Origin: Tissierella sp.
Lineage (GTDB): Bacteria > Bacillota > Clostridia > Tissierellales > Tissierellaceae
NCBI RefSeq assembly: GCF_029266915.1
Contig: NZ_JARIEF010000109.1
Coordinates: forward strand, 1 to 55,612
DNA length: 55,612 bases
Direction: 5' to 3'
The position numbers and the translations under genes are program-made. Of the stretch, positions 9,918-19,008 are shown in pieces (position 1 is the first letter of the stretch; each line of letters opens with the position of its first letter). The notes under the pieces are model-generated. The model worked only from the letters and a program-made list of their open reading frames with translations. It did no database searches and was not told where the DNA came from.

Positions 9918-9943
9918 AAACTTCCTTAATTAAGGAAGTTTTT
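9918..9943 (+). terminator. Intrinsic terminator after yajC
   Basis: AAACTTCCTTAA pairs perfectly with TTAAGGAAGTTT, followed by further T residues. Confidence 0.88.
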
Positions 9944-10032
9944 GCAATAAATAGATTTACTCTCAAGTAATTTTTATCTAAGAATATAATAACAATAGTA
10001 AGTCTATTCTTAGAATTAAGATAAAATTTAAC

Positions 10033-10061
10033 TTTAAATAAAAAATTGGATATGTTATAAT
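10033..10061 (+). promoter_or_regulatory. Probable secD promoter with extended -10
   Basis: TTTAAA (10033-10038), a 17-base spacer, and TATAAT (10056-10061) preceded by TGT (extended -10). Transcription would begin near 10068, just before the hairpin at 10091. Confidence 0.5.
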
Positions 10062-10090
10062 AAAATGGATAAAATATAAATAAAAGTAAA

Positions 10091-10120
10091 AAAAGTGGTG
10101 GTTTTCCACTACTTTTATTT
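10091..10120 (+). terminator. Terminator-like hairpin in the secD leader
   Basis: AAAAGTGGTGG (10091-10101), TTTT loop, CCACTACTTTT (10106-10116), then ATTTTATTT. An overlapping alternative pairs ATAAAAGTA (about 10080-10088) with TACTTTTAT (about 10110-10118), so two structures compete for the same 3' arm. It could end leftover transcription from yajC or act as an attenuator. Confidence 0.6.
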
Positions 10121-10180
10121 TATTTATATAGATTCTATAATAAATTATAGAATAAAAAAAGAATGTATTGGAGGAAGAGC

Positions 10181-11464
10181 ATGAAAAGCAAAAATATTAT
10201 TATACTTGTATTGATACTAGCTATAATTGCTACAGGAGTATTTGTAGCTTTAGAAGGGGTAGAAATTGGTAGTTTTAAACTTGGTAAAGCCAAGGATGAA
10301 GTAGACTTAGGACTTGAACTTGCAGGAGGGGTATACGTTATTTTAGAAGCGAATACTGATGCTAAGGGTGAAGAACTTCAAAAATTAATGGAACAAACTA
10401 AAGCCATATTAAGTCAAAGAGTTGATGGTCTTGGTATAGCAGACCCTACTATAGTAATAGAGGGAGAGAAAAGAATAAGACTTGAACTTGCAGGTGTACA
10501 AGACCCTCAAGAAGCTATTGATCTAATTGGTAAAACAGCGCAACTGCAATTTATAGATCCAGATGAAAATGTTGTTATAAGTGGTAAAAATGTTGTTAAT
10601 GCCGATGTAGCGTTTCAAAAAGACTCAATTGGAAAAGAAGTTCCAGTAGTTTCATTAGAACTAGATAAAGAAGGGACTAAAAAATTCGCAGATACAACTG
10701 GCAGACTTATTTTAGAAGATGAACCTGAAAAAAGAGCAATCTACATAGTTCTAGATGGTGAGGTTATATCAGCTCCTTTAGTTTCTAATATAAAAGATGG
10801 CGGAAAACCAATTGATACTGGGAAAGCAGTAATCCAAGGAAACTTTGATGTAGCAAGCGCAACAAATCTTGCTACACTTATAAGAGCGGGTTCTCTTCCA
10901 GTAGAACTTACAGAACAAAGTACTTCTGTTATAGGACCAAGTCTTGGGCTTGAAGCTTATGAATCTAGTATTAAAGCTGGTGGAATAGCACTTTTAATTA
11001 TATTTGCTTTTATGACAATAGTATATAAAATACCAGGTCTAATATCAGTTATAAGCTTAATAGCATATACTCTTATAACAGTTTATATAATGATTCTACT
11101 AGGAGTTAAGCTTACCTTACCCGGAATATTAGGATTAATTCTTTCAATAGGTATGGCGGTTGACGCAAATGTACTAATATTTGAAAGAATAAGAGAAGAA
11201 TTACTTCTTGGTAAAAGCCTTAGAGTTTCAGTGGACTCTGGATTTAAAAGAGCTCTTACTGCTGTAATTGATTCAAATGTTACAACCTTAATAGCGGGTG
11301 CAGTTTTATATTACTTTGGTACAGGTCCTATTAAAGGATTTGGAGTTACACTGATAATAGGAATAGTTGTATCTGTTCTTACTGCAGTTATACTCTCTAG
11401 AACATTATTAAAAATATTTGCCTCTTTATCTAGTGGTAAAAATATAAAATATTACGGTGCGTAA
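10181..11464 (+). CDS. secD: Protein translocase subunit SecD
   Basis: RND-type membrane subunit that uses the proton gradient to pull exported proteins out of the SecYEG channel. The 427-residue protein has an N-terminal transmembrane helix (about 5-25), the conserved DLGLELAGGVYVILEA segment, a large extracytoplasmic region, and five further helices starting near residue 270, with the signature LGLILSIGMAVDANVLIFERIREEL. It is shorter than the E. coli protein, as is usual for Gram-positives. I chose ATG 10181, seven bases after GGAGG; an in-frame ATG at 10163 has no ribosome binding site. secF follows 16 bases later as a separate gene rather than a SecDF fusion. Confidence 0.96.
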   Translation: MKSKNIIILVLILAIIATGVFVALEGVEIGSFKLGKAKDEVDLGLELAGGVYVILEANTDAKGEELQKLMEQTKAILSQRVDGLGIADPTIVIEGEKRIRLELAGVQDPQEAIDLIGKTAQLQFIDPDENVVISGKNVVNADVAFQKDSIGKEVPVVSLELDKEGTKKFADTTGRLILEDEPEKRAIYIVLDGEVISAPLVSNIKDGGKPIDTGKAVIQGNFDVASATNLATLIRAGSLPVELTEQSTSVIGPSLGLEAYESSIKAGGIALLIIFAFMTIVYKIPGLISVISLIAYTLITVYIMILLGVKLTLPGILGLILSIGMAVDANVLIFERIREELLLGKSLRVSVDSGFKRALTAVIDSNVTTLIAGAVLYYFGTGPIKGFGVTLIIGIVVSVLTAVILSRTLLKIFASLSSGKNIKYYGA

Positions 11465-11480
11465 GAATAGGAGTGAAAAG

Positions 11481-12347
11481 ATGAACGTAATTAAAAATAG
11501 AAGAATATATTCATTTATATCTTTGGCTATTATAATAGTAGGTATAGGTACAATGGCATTTAGAGGATTAAACTATGGTATTGATTTTACTGGTGGAACA
11601 ATAATTACTGTAAATTCAGATAAATTCATTCCAGAAAAAGAAGTAAAGGCCATAACAGATAAACTTGATTCCAATATGAGTGTTGTTTATAGTGGAAAAG
11701 ATAAGACAGACGTTATTATAAAAAGTACTTTAAATATAAAAAACAAAGAAATGACAGCTATCAGTGATGAATTCAACGAAAAATTTGATATTGATAATAA
11801 AAATATTACAGCTAAGATAGTTGGACCTTCAATTGGAAAAGAAACTAGAGATAAAGCTATATTGTCTACACTTATAGCGACTGCTCTTATGTTAGCCTAT
11901 ATTACATTTAGATTTGAATTTACTCTAGGAGTATCAGCTATAGTTGCTCTTATACATGATGTACTTATTACTATATCAGTATATGCAATCTTCAACCTTC
12001 CAGTGAATTCATCCTTTATAGCAGCAATCCTTACTATAGTAGGATACTCTATAAATGATACAATAGTAATATTTGATAAAATAAGAGAAACTATGAAATT
12101 TAATTCAAGACAAGACCTGGAGGGTTTAATAAATACTAGCATTAAAAGTTCGCTCAGAAGAACGATAAACACAACTTTAACAACTTTAACAGCTGTTGTA
12201 GTGTTATATATTGTAGGAGTTGAAGATATAAGAGTTCTGGCATTGCCGTTAATGGTAGGTATGTTGTCTGGAACATATTCTTCAATCTTTATAGCTCCAT
12301 CAATTTGGTATGATATAAAATCATTAAAAACAAGAACTGCTAAATAA
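11481..12347 (+). CDS. secF: Protein translocase subunit SecF
   Basis: Partner of SecD in the membrane. The 288-residue protein has the N-terminal helix (about 10-28), the SecF signature LNYGIDFTGGTIITV, a short extracytoplasmic domain, and five C-terminal helices including AILTIVGYSINDTIVIFDKIRE. ATG 11481 follows AGGAG with seven bases spacing; an upstream in-frame GTG (11457) overlaps secD and lacks a site. Its stop codon lies in the loop of a terminator hairpin. Confidence 0.96.
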   Translation: MNVIKNRRIYSFISLAIIIVGIGTMAFRGLNYGIDFTGGTIITVNSDKFIPEKEVKAITDKLDSNMSVVYSGKDKTDVIIKSTLNIKNKEMTAISDEFNEKFDIDNKNITAKIVGPSIGKETRDKAILSTLIATALMLAYITFRFEFTLGVSAIVALIHDVLITISVYAIFNLPVNSSFIAAILTIVGYSINDTIVIFDKIRETMKFNSRQDLEGLINTSIKSSLRRTINTTLTTLTAVVVLYIVGVEDIRVLALPLMVGMLSGTYSSIFIAPSIWYDIKSLKTRTAK

Positions 12348-12356
12348 GCAGTTTTT
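12335..12356 (+). terminator. Terminator overlapping the secF stop codon
   Basis: AACTGCT (12335-12341) pairs with AGCAGTT (12347-12353), followed by TTT and G plus TTTT. Confidence 0.82.
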
Positions 12357-12439
12357 GTTTTATCTAGAAAAACAAGTAGAATTAATCTTTATAAAGTGAT
12401 AGAATTTAAACATTATAGATCTTTAGATGGAGTGATTAT

Positions 12440-14200
12440 TTGGAAAAGTGGTTTATAAAAAACAAAGACATAGACTATAAAGCTATAGCAAAAGAAATAG
12501 GAATTAGTCAGATGTTATCTAAAATATTAATAAACAGAGATGTTTTTCTAAAAAAGGATATAGAAAGATTTCTAAAAGGAGATATAGAAGACCTTCACCC
12601 AGCTATCAACATGAAAGATATTGACATAGCAGGTGAGCTTATAAGGAGTGCTATATCTGAAAATAAAAAGATCAGAATAGTAGGAGACTATGACGTTGAT
12701 GGTGTTATGAGTGTTTTTGTTCTCTACACCAGCTTGCTTAAATTTGGTGCTGATGTGGACTATACAGTTCCAGATAGAGTGAAAGATGGATATGGAATAA
12801 ATGAAAGTATAGTAGAACAGGCAAAAGAAGATGAGATTGATTTAATAATAACTTGTGACAATGGTATATCAGCTTTTGCTGCAGTAGATCTTGCAAAAGA
12901 ACTTGGAATAAAAATTATAATAACAGATCACCATGATTTAGCATATAAAATTGAAGATGATAAAAAAGAGTTGATTATTCCAGAAGCAGATGCTGTAATA
13001 AACCCTAAAAATCCTAACTGTGACTATCCATTTAAAAAACTTTGTGGAGCAGGAGTGGCCTATAAACTAATAGAATATATTTATGAATTATATGATTTAC
13101 AAAAGAAAGACTTATATGAGCTTTTAGAATATGTTTCTATAGCAACTGTTTGCGATGTAATGGATTTAGTTGATGAAAACAGAATAATAGTGAAGCGTGG
13201 ATTGGAACTAATAAATAAAACCCAAAATATTGGACTTAAAGCTCTAATTGATGTCTCAGGCATTAAGAATGAAATAGCCACCTATCACCTAGGTTTCATA
13301 ATAGGTCCGACTATAAATGCTTCTGGTAGGCTTGAGAGTGCTTTACTTGCTATAGACCTCCTTCTTTGTAAAGATAAGGCAAAAGCTTATGAAATGGCTG
13401 AAAACCTCAGAGCTATAAATGAAGATAGAAAGTCAATTACAAACATAGGAATTGAAAGTATAAAAAAACAGATAGAAGAGTCTAGTTTAAAGAACGATAA
13501 GGTATTAATAGTTTTTGAAGCGGATATACACGAAAGTGTTGCTGGAATAATAGCAGGAAGAATAAAAGAGATGTACCATAAACCTACCATTGTACTTACT
13601 AAGAGCTTGCTTGGTGCCAAGGGTTCTGGAAGATCCATTGAAGAATACAATATATTTGAAGAGCTAAATAAGTGCAAGGAATTGTTAAAAGCTTTTGGAG
13701 GGCATCCTATGGCAGCTGGACTTTCCTTAGACCTCGAGGATATAGAAAAATTAAGAGAAAAACTTAATCGGATAACTTCTCTTACAGAAGAAGATTTTTA
13801 TAAAAAAGTTTATATAGATTTAGTACTTCCAATATCTTTTTTAAATGATGCTTTAATGAATGATTTAAATCATTTAGAACCATTTGGAAAAGGTAATTCA
13901 AAACCTTTATTTGGTGAAAAAGCTTTAAAGATAAACAGGCTATACAAATATGGAGCAAAAGGAAATGTGTTAAAGTTTAATCTTTATGACGGTCGAGACA
14001 AATATATAGATGGACTTATATTCAATGATACTTTAAATTTTGAAGAAGATATAATAGAAAAATATGGAAAAGAAGAATTAGAAAGACTTTATAAAGGTCA
14101 AGATAACAGAGTTTCTTTAGATATGATATATTATCCTTCATATAATGATTATAATGGAAAAAGAACCATACAAGTTACTATTGAAAGCTATAGGGTTTAA
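12440..14200 (+). CDS. recJ: Single-stranded-DNA-specific exonuclease RecJ
   Basis: 5'-3' exonuclease of recombination and mismatch repair. The DHH phosphoesterase core shows VGDYDVDGVMS (about 81-91), TCDNGI, the ITDHHD motif (about 156-161) and CGAGVAYK; the DHHA1 part has GRIKEMYHKPTIVL and KAFGGHPMAAGLSL; the C-terminal OB-like region has LNHLEPFGKGNSKPLF. At 586 residues it has the core length of the E. coli enzyme and lacks the extra C-terminal domain of Bacillus RecJ. The start is TTG 12440, seven bases after GGAG. It precedes rel, the usual Firmicute order. Confidence 0.96.
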   Translation: MEKWFIKNKDIDYKAIAKEIGISQMLSKILINRDVFLKKDIERFLKGDIEDLHPAINMKDIDIAGELIRSAISENKKIRIVGDYDVDGVMSVFVLYTSLLKFGADVDYTVPDRVKDGYGINESIVEQAKEDEIDLIITCDNGISAFAAVDLAKELGIKIIITDHHDLAYKIEDDKKELIIPEADAVINPKNPNCDYPFKKLCGAGVAYKLIEYIYELYDLQKKDLYELLEYVSIATVCDVMDLVDENRIIVKRGLELINKTQNIGLKALIDVSGIKNEIATYHLGFIIGPTINASGRLESALLAIDLLLCKDKAKAYEMAENLRAINEDRKSITNIGIESIKKQIEESSLKNDKVLIVFEADIHESVAGIIAGRIKEMYHKPTIVLTKSLLGAKGSGRSIEEYNIFEELNKCKELLKAFGGHPMAAGLSLDLEDIEKLREKLNRITSLTEEDFYKKVYIDLVLPISFLNDALMNDLNHLEPFGKGNSKPLFGEKALKINRLYKYGAKGNVLKFNLYDGRDKYIDGLIFNDTLNFEEDIIEKYGKEELERLYKGQDNRVSLDMIYYPSYNDYNGKRTIQVTIESYRV

Positions 14201-14227
14201 AATAATAAATGTTGGAGCTGAAATAAG

Positions 14228-16387
14228 ATGAGCGATATGATGGAAAAATTGATTGAGAAAATTGAAGAATATAATCCCCAAGCTGATTTTGGCCTGATTA
14301 GAAAAGCCTATAACTTCGGTGATGGTGCCCATAGCGGGCAACTTCGTAATTCGGGAGAAAAGTTTTTTATTCATCCTGTAAATGTATCTTTAATATTAGC
14401 AGAATTGAAGATGGATACCTCTACCATAATAGCAGGTCTTCTTCATGATGTTATTGAGGATACTCCTATAACTTATGAAGATATGGGTAAAGAGTTTAGC
14501 TTTGAAATTGCTGATTTGGTAGAGGGTGTTACTAAATTAAAGAAGTTAAGCTACAAGACAAAACAAGAAAATCAAGCTGAAAACTTAAGAAAAATGGTGC
14601 TCGCAATGTCTAAAGATATAAGAGTTATCATAGTAAAACTCGCAGATAGGCTTCACAATATGAGAACACTTGAGTATATGACAGATGAAAAAAAGAAAGA
14701 AAAAGCTTTAGAGACTATAGAAATCTACGCTCCACTAGCTGGTAGGCTTGGTATTTCTAAAATTAAATGGGAATTAGAAGATCTATCCCTTAGATATTTA
14801 GAGCCAGAGACCTATTATGAACTTGTAGAAAAAGTATCTAGTAAAAGGCGAGAGCGAGAAGCCTATATAAATAAGATAATTGAAACCTTGAATGTAAAAC
14901 TTGATGAAATGGATATTCATTGTGAAATAAGTGGAAGGCCTAAGAATTTCTACAGTATTTATAAAAAGATGGCTATTCAAGGAAAAGACTTTGATCAGAT
15001 ATTTGATTTAACAGCTATTAGGGTACTAGTAGATAATATAAAAGATTGTTATGGTGTTCTTGGAATAGTTCATACTCTATGGAAACCACTTCCTAGAAGA
15101 TTTAAAGATTATATTGCCATGCCAAAACCTAATATGTATCAATCTCTTCATACAACTGTAATGGGAGAAAAAGGAGGCATATTTGAAGTTCAAATCAAGA
15201 CATATGATATGCATAAAACTGCAGAGTATGGTATAGCAGCTCATTGGAAATATAAAGAAGGAGCTTCTAAAACAGAAAATTTTGACACTAAACTTACTTG
15301 GTTAAGGCAACTTATGGAGTGGCAAACTGATTTAAAAGATCCTAAAGACTTTATGGAAACTTTAAAGATAGATTTTTTCACAGATGAAGTTTTTGTTTTT
15401 ACTCCTAGAGGAGATATTATAAACCTGCCGGAGGGTTCAACCCCCATAGACTTTGCATATAGAGTTCATACAGATGTAGGTAATAATTGTGTAGGGGCAA
15501 AGATTGACGGACGAATCGTTCCGCTAAATTATATATTAAACAATGGAAATATAGTGGAAGTAATAACATCAGCCAATAGTAGCGGGCCTAGTAGAGATTG
15601 GCTTAAAATTGTAAAAAGCACTCAAGCTAAGGCGAAAATAAGAGCTTGGTTTAAATTAAAAGATAGAAGTAGTAATATAATTAAAGGTAAGGAAATTTTA
15701 GAAAAAGAATTAAAAAGACAAAATTATAAACCAAATGAATTGATGAAAGAAGATTGGTTAAAGAGTATTGCTGAGAAATTCAGTATAAATTCTATAGATG
15801 ATCTATATTCATCTATAGGCTATGGAAATGTAAAATATAAGCATATTGTAACAAGATTGAAAGACTTATATGAAAAAACTCAGGATCTTAAATTTGATGA
15901 AAAACTATTAAAAAAACCAGTGCAAAGGAAAGCTAAAAAATCTTATCAAGGTATTTCTATAAAAGACCTGGACAATATCAAGATTAGGATATCAAAATGT
16001 TGTAATCCAGTTCCAGGGGATAAGATAATAGGTTTTGTAACTAAAGGTAGGGGAGTTTCAGTTCATAGGGCAGACTGTCCAAATATTGAACAAGATGTAG
16101 AAACTGATAGATTTCTTGAAGTGTACTGGGATTCACAAGAGTCGACCTCTTATCCGGCTGATATTCAAATAAAAGCTACTGATAGATCTGGACTTTTAGC
16201 AGAGATAGCTATGAAAATTAGCGAATTAGATATAAGTCTCTTATCTATAAATGCAAGAACCGCAAAAGATAAAACCGTTGTTATAAATATGAGTATTGAA
16301 ATAAACGATATAAAACAATTAGAATATATTATTAAAGAAATAAAAAGAATTAAAAATATTATAGATGCATATAGAGTTACAATTTAG
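14228..16387 (+). CDS. relA: Bifunctional (p)ppGpp synthetase/hydrolase
   Basis: Long RelA/SpoT homologue (Rel) that makes and degrades the stringent-response alarmone at the ribosome. In order: an HD hydrolase domain with His50 and LLHDVIEDT (His73, Asp74), so hydrolase activity is predicted intact; the synthetase domain with YQSLHTTVMG and FEVQIKT (about 300-330); the TGS domain with VFTPRGDIINLPEGSTPIDFAY (about 385-445); a conserved cysteine region (KCCNPVPGD and HRADCPN); and a C-terminal ACT domain (about 645-719). The 719-residue length is normal. It begins 27 bases after recJ and ends 10 bases before dtd. Confidence 0.97.
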   Translation: MSDMMEKLIEKIEEYNPQADFGLIRKAYNFGDGAHSGQLRNSGEKFFIHPVNVSLILAELKMDTSTIIAGLLHDVIEDTPITYEDMGKEFSFEIADLVEGVTKLKKLSYKTKQENQAENLRKMVLAMSKDIRVIIVKLADRLHNMRTLEYMTDEKKKEKALETIEIYAPLAGRLGISKIKWELEDLSLRYLEPETYYELVEKVSSKRREREAYINKIIETLNVKLDEMDIHCEISGRPKNFYSIYKKMAIQGKDFDQIFDLTAIRVLVDNIKDCYGVLGIVHTLWKPLPRRFKDYIAMPKPNMYQSLHTTVMGEKGGIFEVQIKTYDMHKTAEYGIAAHWKYKEGASKTENFDTKLTWLRQLMEWQTDLKDPKDFMETLKIDFFTDEVFVFTPRGDIINLPEGSTPIDFAYRVHTDVGNNCVGAKIDGRIVPLNYILNNGNIVEVITSANSSGPSRDWLKIVKSTQAKAKIRAWFKLKDRSSNIIKGKEILEKELKRQNYKPNELMKEDWLKSIAEKFSINSIDDLYSSIGYGNVKYKHIVTRLKDLYEKTQDLKFDEKLLKKPVQRKAKKSYQGISIKDLDNIKIRISKCCNPVPGDKIIGFVTKGRGVSVHRADCPNIEQDVETDRFLEVYWDSQESTSYPADIQIKATDRSGLLAEIAMKISELDISLLSINARTAKDKTVVINMSIEINDIKQLEYIIKEIKRIKNIIDAYRVTI

Positions 16388-16397
16388 GAGGTAATAA

Positions 16398-16847
16398 ATG
16401 AGAGCTATAGTTCAAAGGGTTAAAAACTCATCTGTTGAAGTTGATGGAAAAACTGTAGGCAAAATAGAAACAGGGTTGTTAGTTTTTTTAGGTATAGGAA
16501 AAGATGATAGTGAATCAGATTTAGAATATATGTTAGATAAGATAATCGGACTTAGAATTTTTCAAGACAGTGATGAAAAAATGAATTTATCTTTAATTGA
16601 TATAGAGGGAGAGATTTTAGTAGTATCTCAGTTCACACTTTATGGAGATGTTAGACGCGGCAAAAGACCAAGTTTTTCTGCATCTGCAAATCCAGAAATG
16701 GGAAATAGCTTTTATAGAAAGTTTATTGATAAGCTAAAACTTAAAGGAATTTCTGTACAAGAAGGTATTTTTGGAGCTGATATGGAGGTCCAATTAATAA
16801 ATGATGGACCTGTTACAATATTATTAGACAGTAAAAAGAATTTTTAG
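16398..16847 (+). CDS. dtd: D-aminoacyl-tRNA deacylase
   Basis: Removes D-amino acids and mischarged glycine from tRNA. The 149-residue protein carries the two family motifs that form the active site across the dimer: SQFTLYGD (about 77-84) and NDGPVT (about 135-140). N-terminus [17 protein letters not shown] is typical. TAGGAGG for the next gene overlaps its stop codon, so translation of the two is probably coupled. Confidence 0.97.
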   Translation: MRAIVQRVKNSSVEVDGKTVGKIETGLLVFLGIGKDDSESDLEYMLDKIIGLRIFQDSDEKMNLSLIDIEGEILVVSQFTLYGDVRRGKRPSFSASANPEMGNSFYRKFIDKLKLKGISVQEGIFGADMEVQLINDGPVTILLDSKKNF

Positions 16848-16858
16848 GAGGCATAGAA

Positions 16859-17479
16859 TTGAAAATATATAAAGTACCAGCTGGAATATATGCAGCAAAT
16901 TGCTATATTTTGGTTGATGAATTAACAAACAAAACAATAATAGTAGATCCAGGCGGAAGCGCCGATGAAATACTTGAATTTGTTGAGAGAAATAAATTAG
17001 ATGTAGAATATATTGTTTTAACACATGGTCATGCGGACCATATAGGTGGTGTTAATGAGATAAAAGAAAGTTTAAATGTTCCAATAATGGCCCATATTGA
17101 TGAAATGGACATGTTGCTTGATGCCGATAAAAACCTTTCAAATCAAATGGCCATGGGAGCTGTTGTTATAAAACCTTCCATATTTTTAAAAGATGGAGAT
17201 AAGTTTTCTTTTGGTAATATAAATGTCGAGATAATTCATACACCAGGACACACTGAAGGTGGAATGTGTCTTAAGATAGATGATGATATCTTTGTTGGAG
17301 ACACACTCTTTAAAGGTTCAATTGGAAGATCAGATCTATATGGAGGAAATTCTGCAGTTCTACTGGATTCTATAAGAAAAAATCTCCTAAACTTAAAAGA
17401 CAGTGTAAAAGTATGGCCAGGCCACGGAGCGGCTACAACTATTGGAGAAGAAAAATTGTTTAATAACCATTTAAATTAA
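16859..17479 (+). CDS. MBL-fold metallohydrolase, glyoxalase II-like
   Basis: Metallo-beta-lactamase-fold hydrolase of the YqgX/GloB-like group that commonly follows dtd in Clostridia. The binuclear zinc signature THGHADHIGG (His56, His58, Asp60, His61), HTPGHTEGG, VGDTLFKGSIGRSDL and WPGHGAATT are all present in 206 residues. It lacks the C-terminal substrate domain of true glyoxalase II, so the substrate is not assigned; a thioester is plausible. The start is TTG 16859, seven bases after a GGAGG that overlaps the dtd stop. Confidence 0.88.
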   Translation: MKIYKVPAGIYAANCYILVDELTNKTIIVDPGGSADEILEFVERNKLDVEYIVLTHGHADHIGGVNEIKESLNVPIMAHIDEMDMLLDADKNLSNQMAMGAVVIKPSIFLKDGDKFSFGNINVEIIHTPGHTEGGMCLKIDDDIFVGDTLFKGSIGRSDLYGGNSAVLLDSIRKNLLNLKDSVKVWPGHGAATTIGEEKLFNNHLN

Positions 17480-17485
17480 AATAAG

Positions 17486-18970
17486 GTGATAAAAATTATA
17501 AATATATACATTGAAGGTCACAAGTATAGTCGAGATTTGTTTGAATTAGCAAGAGCATTTTTAGGAAATCAACAAGTAAAAATTATTGAAAACATAGATA
17601 CAATAGGTGATAAAGAATATCTTATAGAAAGCAGGCTTGAAGTAACGGGAAACCAGTGTTTATCTGTTACAACACTATATAGAGATAATAATATGCTAGA
17701 GCAATTAAAAGAAAATATAAATGATATAAAAATAGATTTATTTGATAGGGTGAGGCTACAAAAGCATTCTATAAAAAAAGGAATTTACAATATATTATCT
17801 AGTTTACTGAATAAGCAACTTCCATGGGGTATTCTTACGGGCATCAGGCCTGTAAAAGTAGTTCATGAGCTTATAGATGCAAAACTCTCCAGTGATGAGG
17901 TATTAAAGATTTTAAAAAACGAGTATAGATTTATGGAAGAAAAAGCTCAATTGATATTAGATGTGGCTCTTTCCCAAAGACAATATATTTACCCAAGAGA
18001 TGGGAAGAGATTTAGCTTGTATATAAATATTCCTTTTTGTCCAAGTAAATGCTCCTACTGCTCATTTCCAAGTTTTAAAATAGGCATGGATTCAAAAATC
18101 GTAGAAGACTATATTCAGGCCTTGTTATTTGAAATCGAAGAAACAAAGGAAATGTTTAAAGATAAAAAATTAAATACAGTCTATATAGGAGGGGGTACAC
18201 CAACTTCGCTTAAAAGCAATCAGTTGGAGAGGATAATAAAAAAGATAAAAGAGATTTTTCCCGATAGAATAAAAGAATTTACAGTAGAAGCTGGAAGGCC
18301 TGATACTATTAATCGAGAAAAACTTGAAATGTTAAAGAGATATGGAGTAACTAGAATCAGTATCAATCCTCAAACATTTAATGAAAAGACATTAAAAATT
18401 ATTGGAAGAGATCATGGTATAAAATCTATAAAAACGGCATATAATCTTGCTAAAAGTTTAGATTTTGATATAATAAATATGGACATTATATTAGGTCTTC
18501 CAGGAGAAGGGATATACGAGTTGGAAGAGACTTTAAATGGCTTGAAATCTTTAAATCCAGAAAATCTAACTGTGCATACCCTATCTATAAAAAAAGGCTC
18601 AAGACTTCATCAAAGCACTGATACAGATGTAAACTGGGAAATAGAAAAGATGTTGCATAGAACTATTCTTTACTCGAAATCTCAAAGCTATAGCCCTTAT
18701 TACTTGTACAGACAAAAAAAAATACTTGGAAATCTTGAGAATATAGGCTATACGAAAGCTGGCAAGGAATGTCTATATAATATTGCTATGATGGAAGAAA
18801 AAGAAACAATTTTTGCTTTTGGCCTCGGTGCTGTGACAAAAATTTACTATCCGGCTGAAGATAAGATCTTAAGAATAGCTAATTTTAAAAGTCTACATGA
18901 TTATATAGATAGAATATCTGAGCTTGTACATAAAAAGAAAGATATTAATTTTAATCTATATAAGAATTAA
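17486..18970 (+). CDS. hemZ: Coproporphyrinogen III dehydrogenase-like radical SAM protein HemZ
   Basis: Radical SAM enzyme of the HemN/HemZ family. The 4Fe-4S motif is CPSKCSYC (Cys185, Cys189, Cys192 counted from the GTG), preceded by LYINIPFCPSK and followed by TVYIGGGTPTSL and LGLPGE. About 494 residues, with the long N-terminal extension typical of HemZ. No other haem gene is near, so oxygen-independent coproporphyrinogen oxidation is a family inference. Start: the coordinate is the GTG at 17486, but this GTG is part of AAGGTGAT (17483-17490), a near-perfect match to the 16S tail. Other genes here start three to six bases after GGTGAT, which points to AUU 17495 (giving MINIYIEG). See findings. 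Confidence 0.87.
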   Translation: MIKIINIYIEGHKYSRDLFELARAFLGNQQVKIIENIDTIGDKEYLIESRLEVTGNQCLSVTTLYRDNNMLEQLKENINDIKIDLFDRVRLQKHSIKKGIYNILSSLLNKQLPWGILTGIRPVKVVHELIDAKLSSDEVLKILKNEYRFMEEKAQLILDVALSQRQYIYPRDGKRFSLYINIPFCPSKCSYCSFPSFKIGMDSKIVEDYIQALLFEIEETKEMFKDKKLNTVYIGGGTPTSLKSNQLERIIKKIKEIFPDRIKEFTVEAGRPDTINREKLEMLKRYGVTRISINPQTFNEKTLKIIGRDHGIKSIKTAYNLAKSLDFDIINMDIILGLPGEGIYELEETLNGLKSLNPENLTVHTLSIKKGSRLHQSTDTDVNWEIEKMLHRTILYSKSQSYSPYYLYRQKKILGNLENIGYTKAGKECLYNIAMMEEKETIFAFGLGAVTKIYYPAEDKILRIANFKSLHDYIDRISELVHKKKDINFNLYKN

Positions 18971-19008
18971 TAGCATATAAATTTAAATTGAGAAAGGATG
19001 ATTATTAA

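Noticed and set aside
14138-14374. Open frame on the - strand across the recJ-rel junction
   Set aside because: Shadow of the rel HD domain, which is unmistakable on the + strand; no ribosome binding site.
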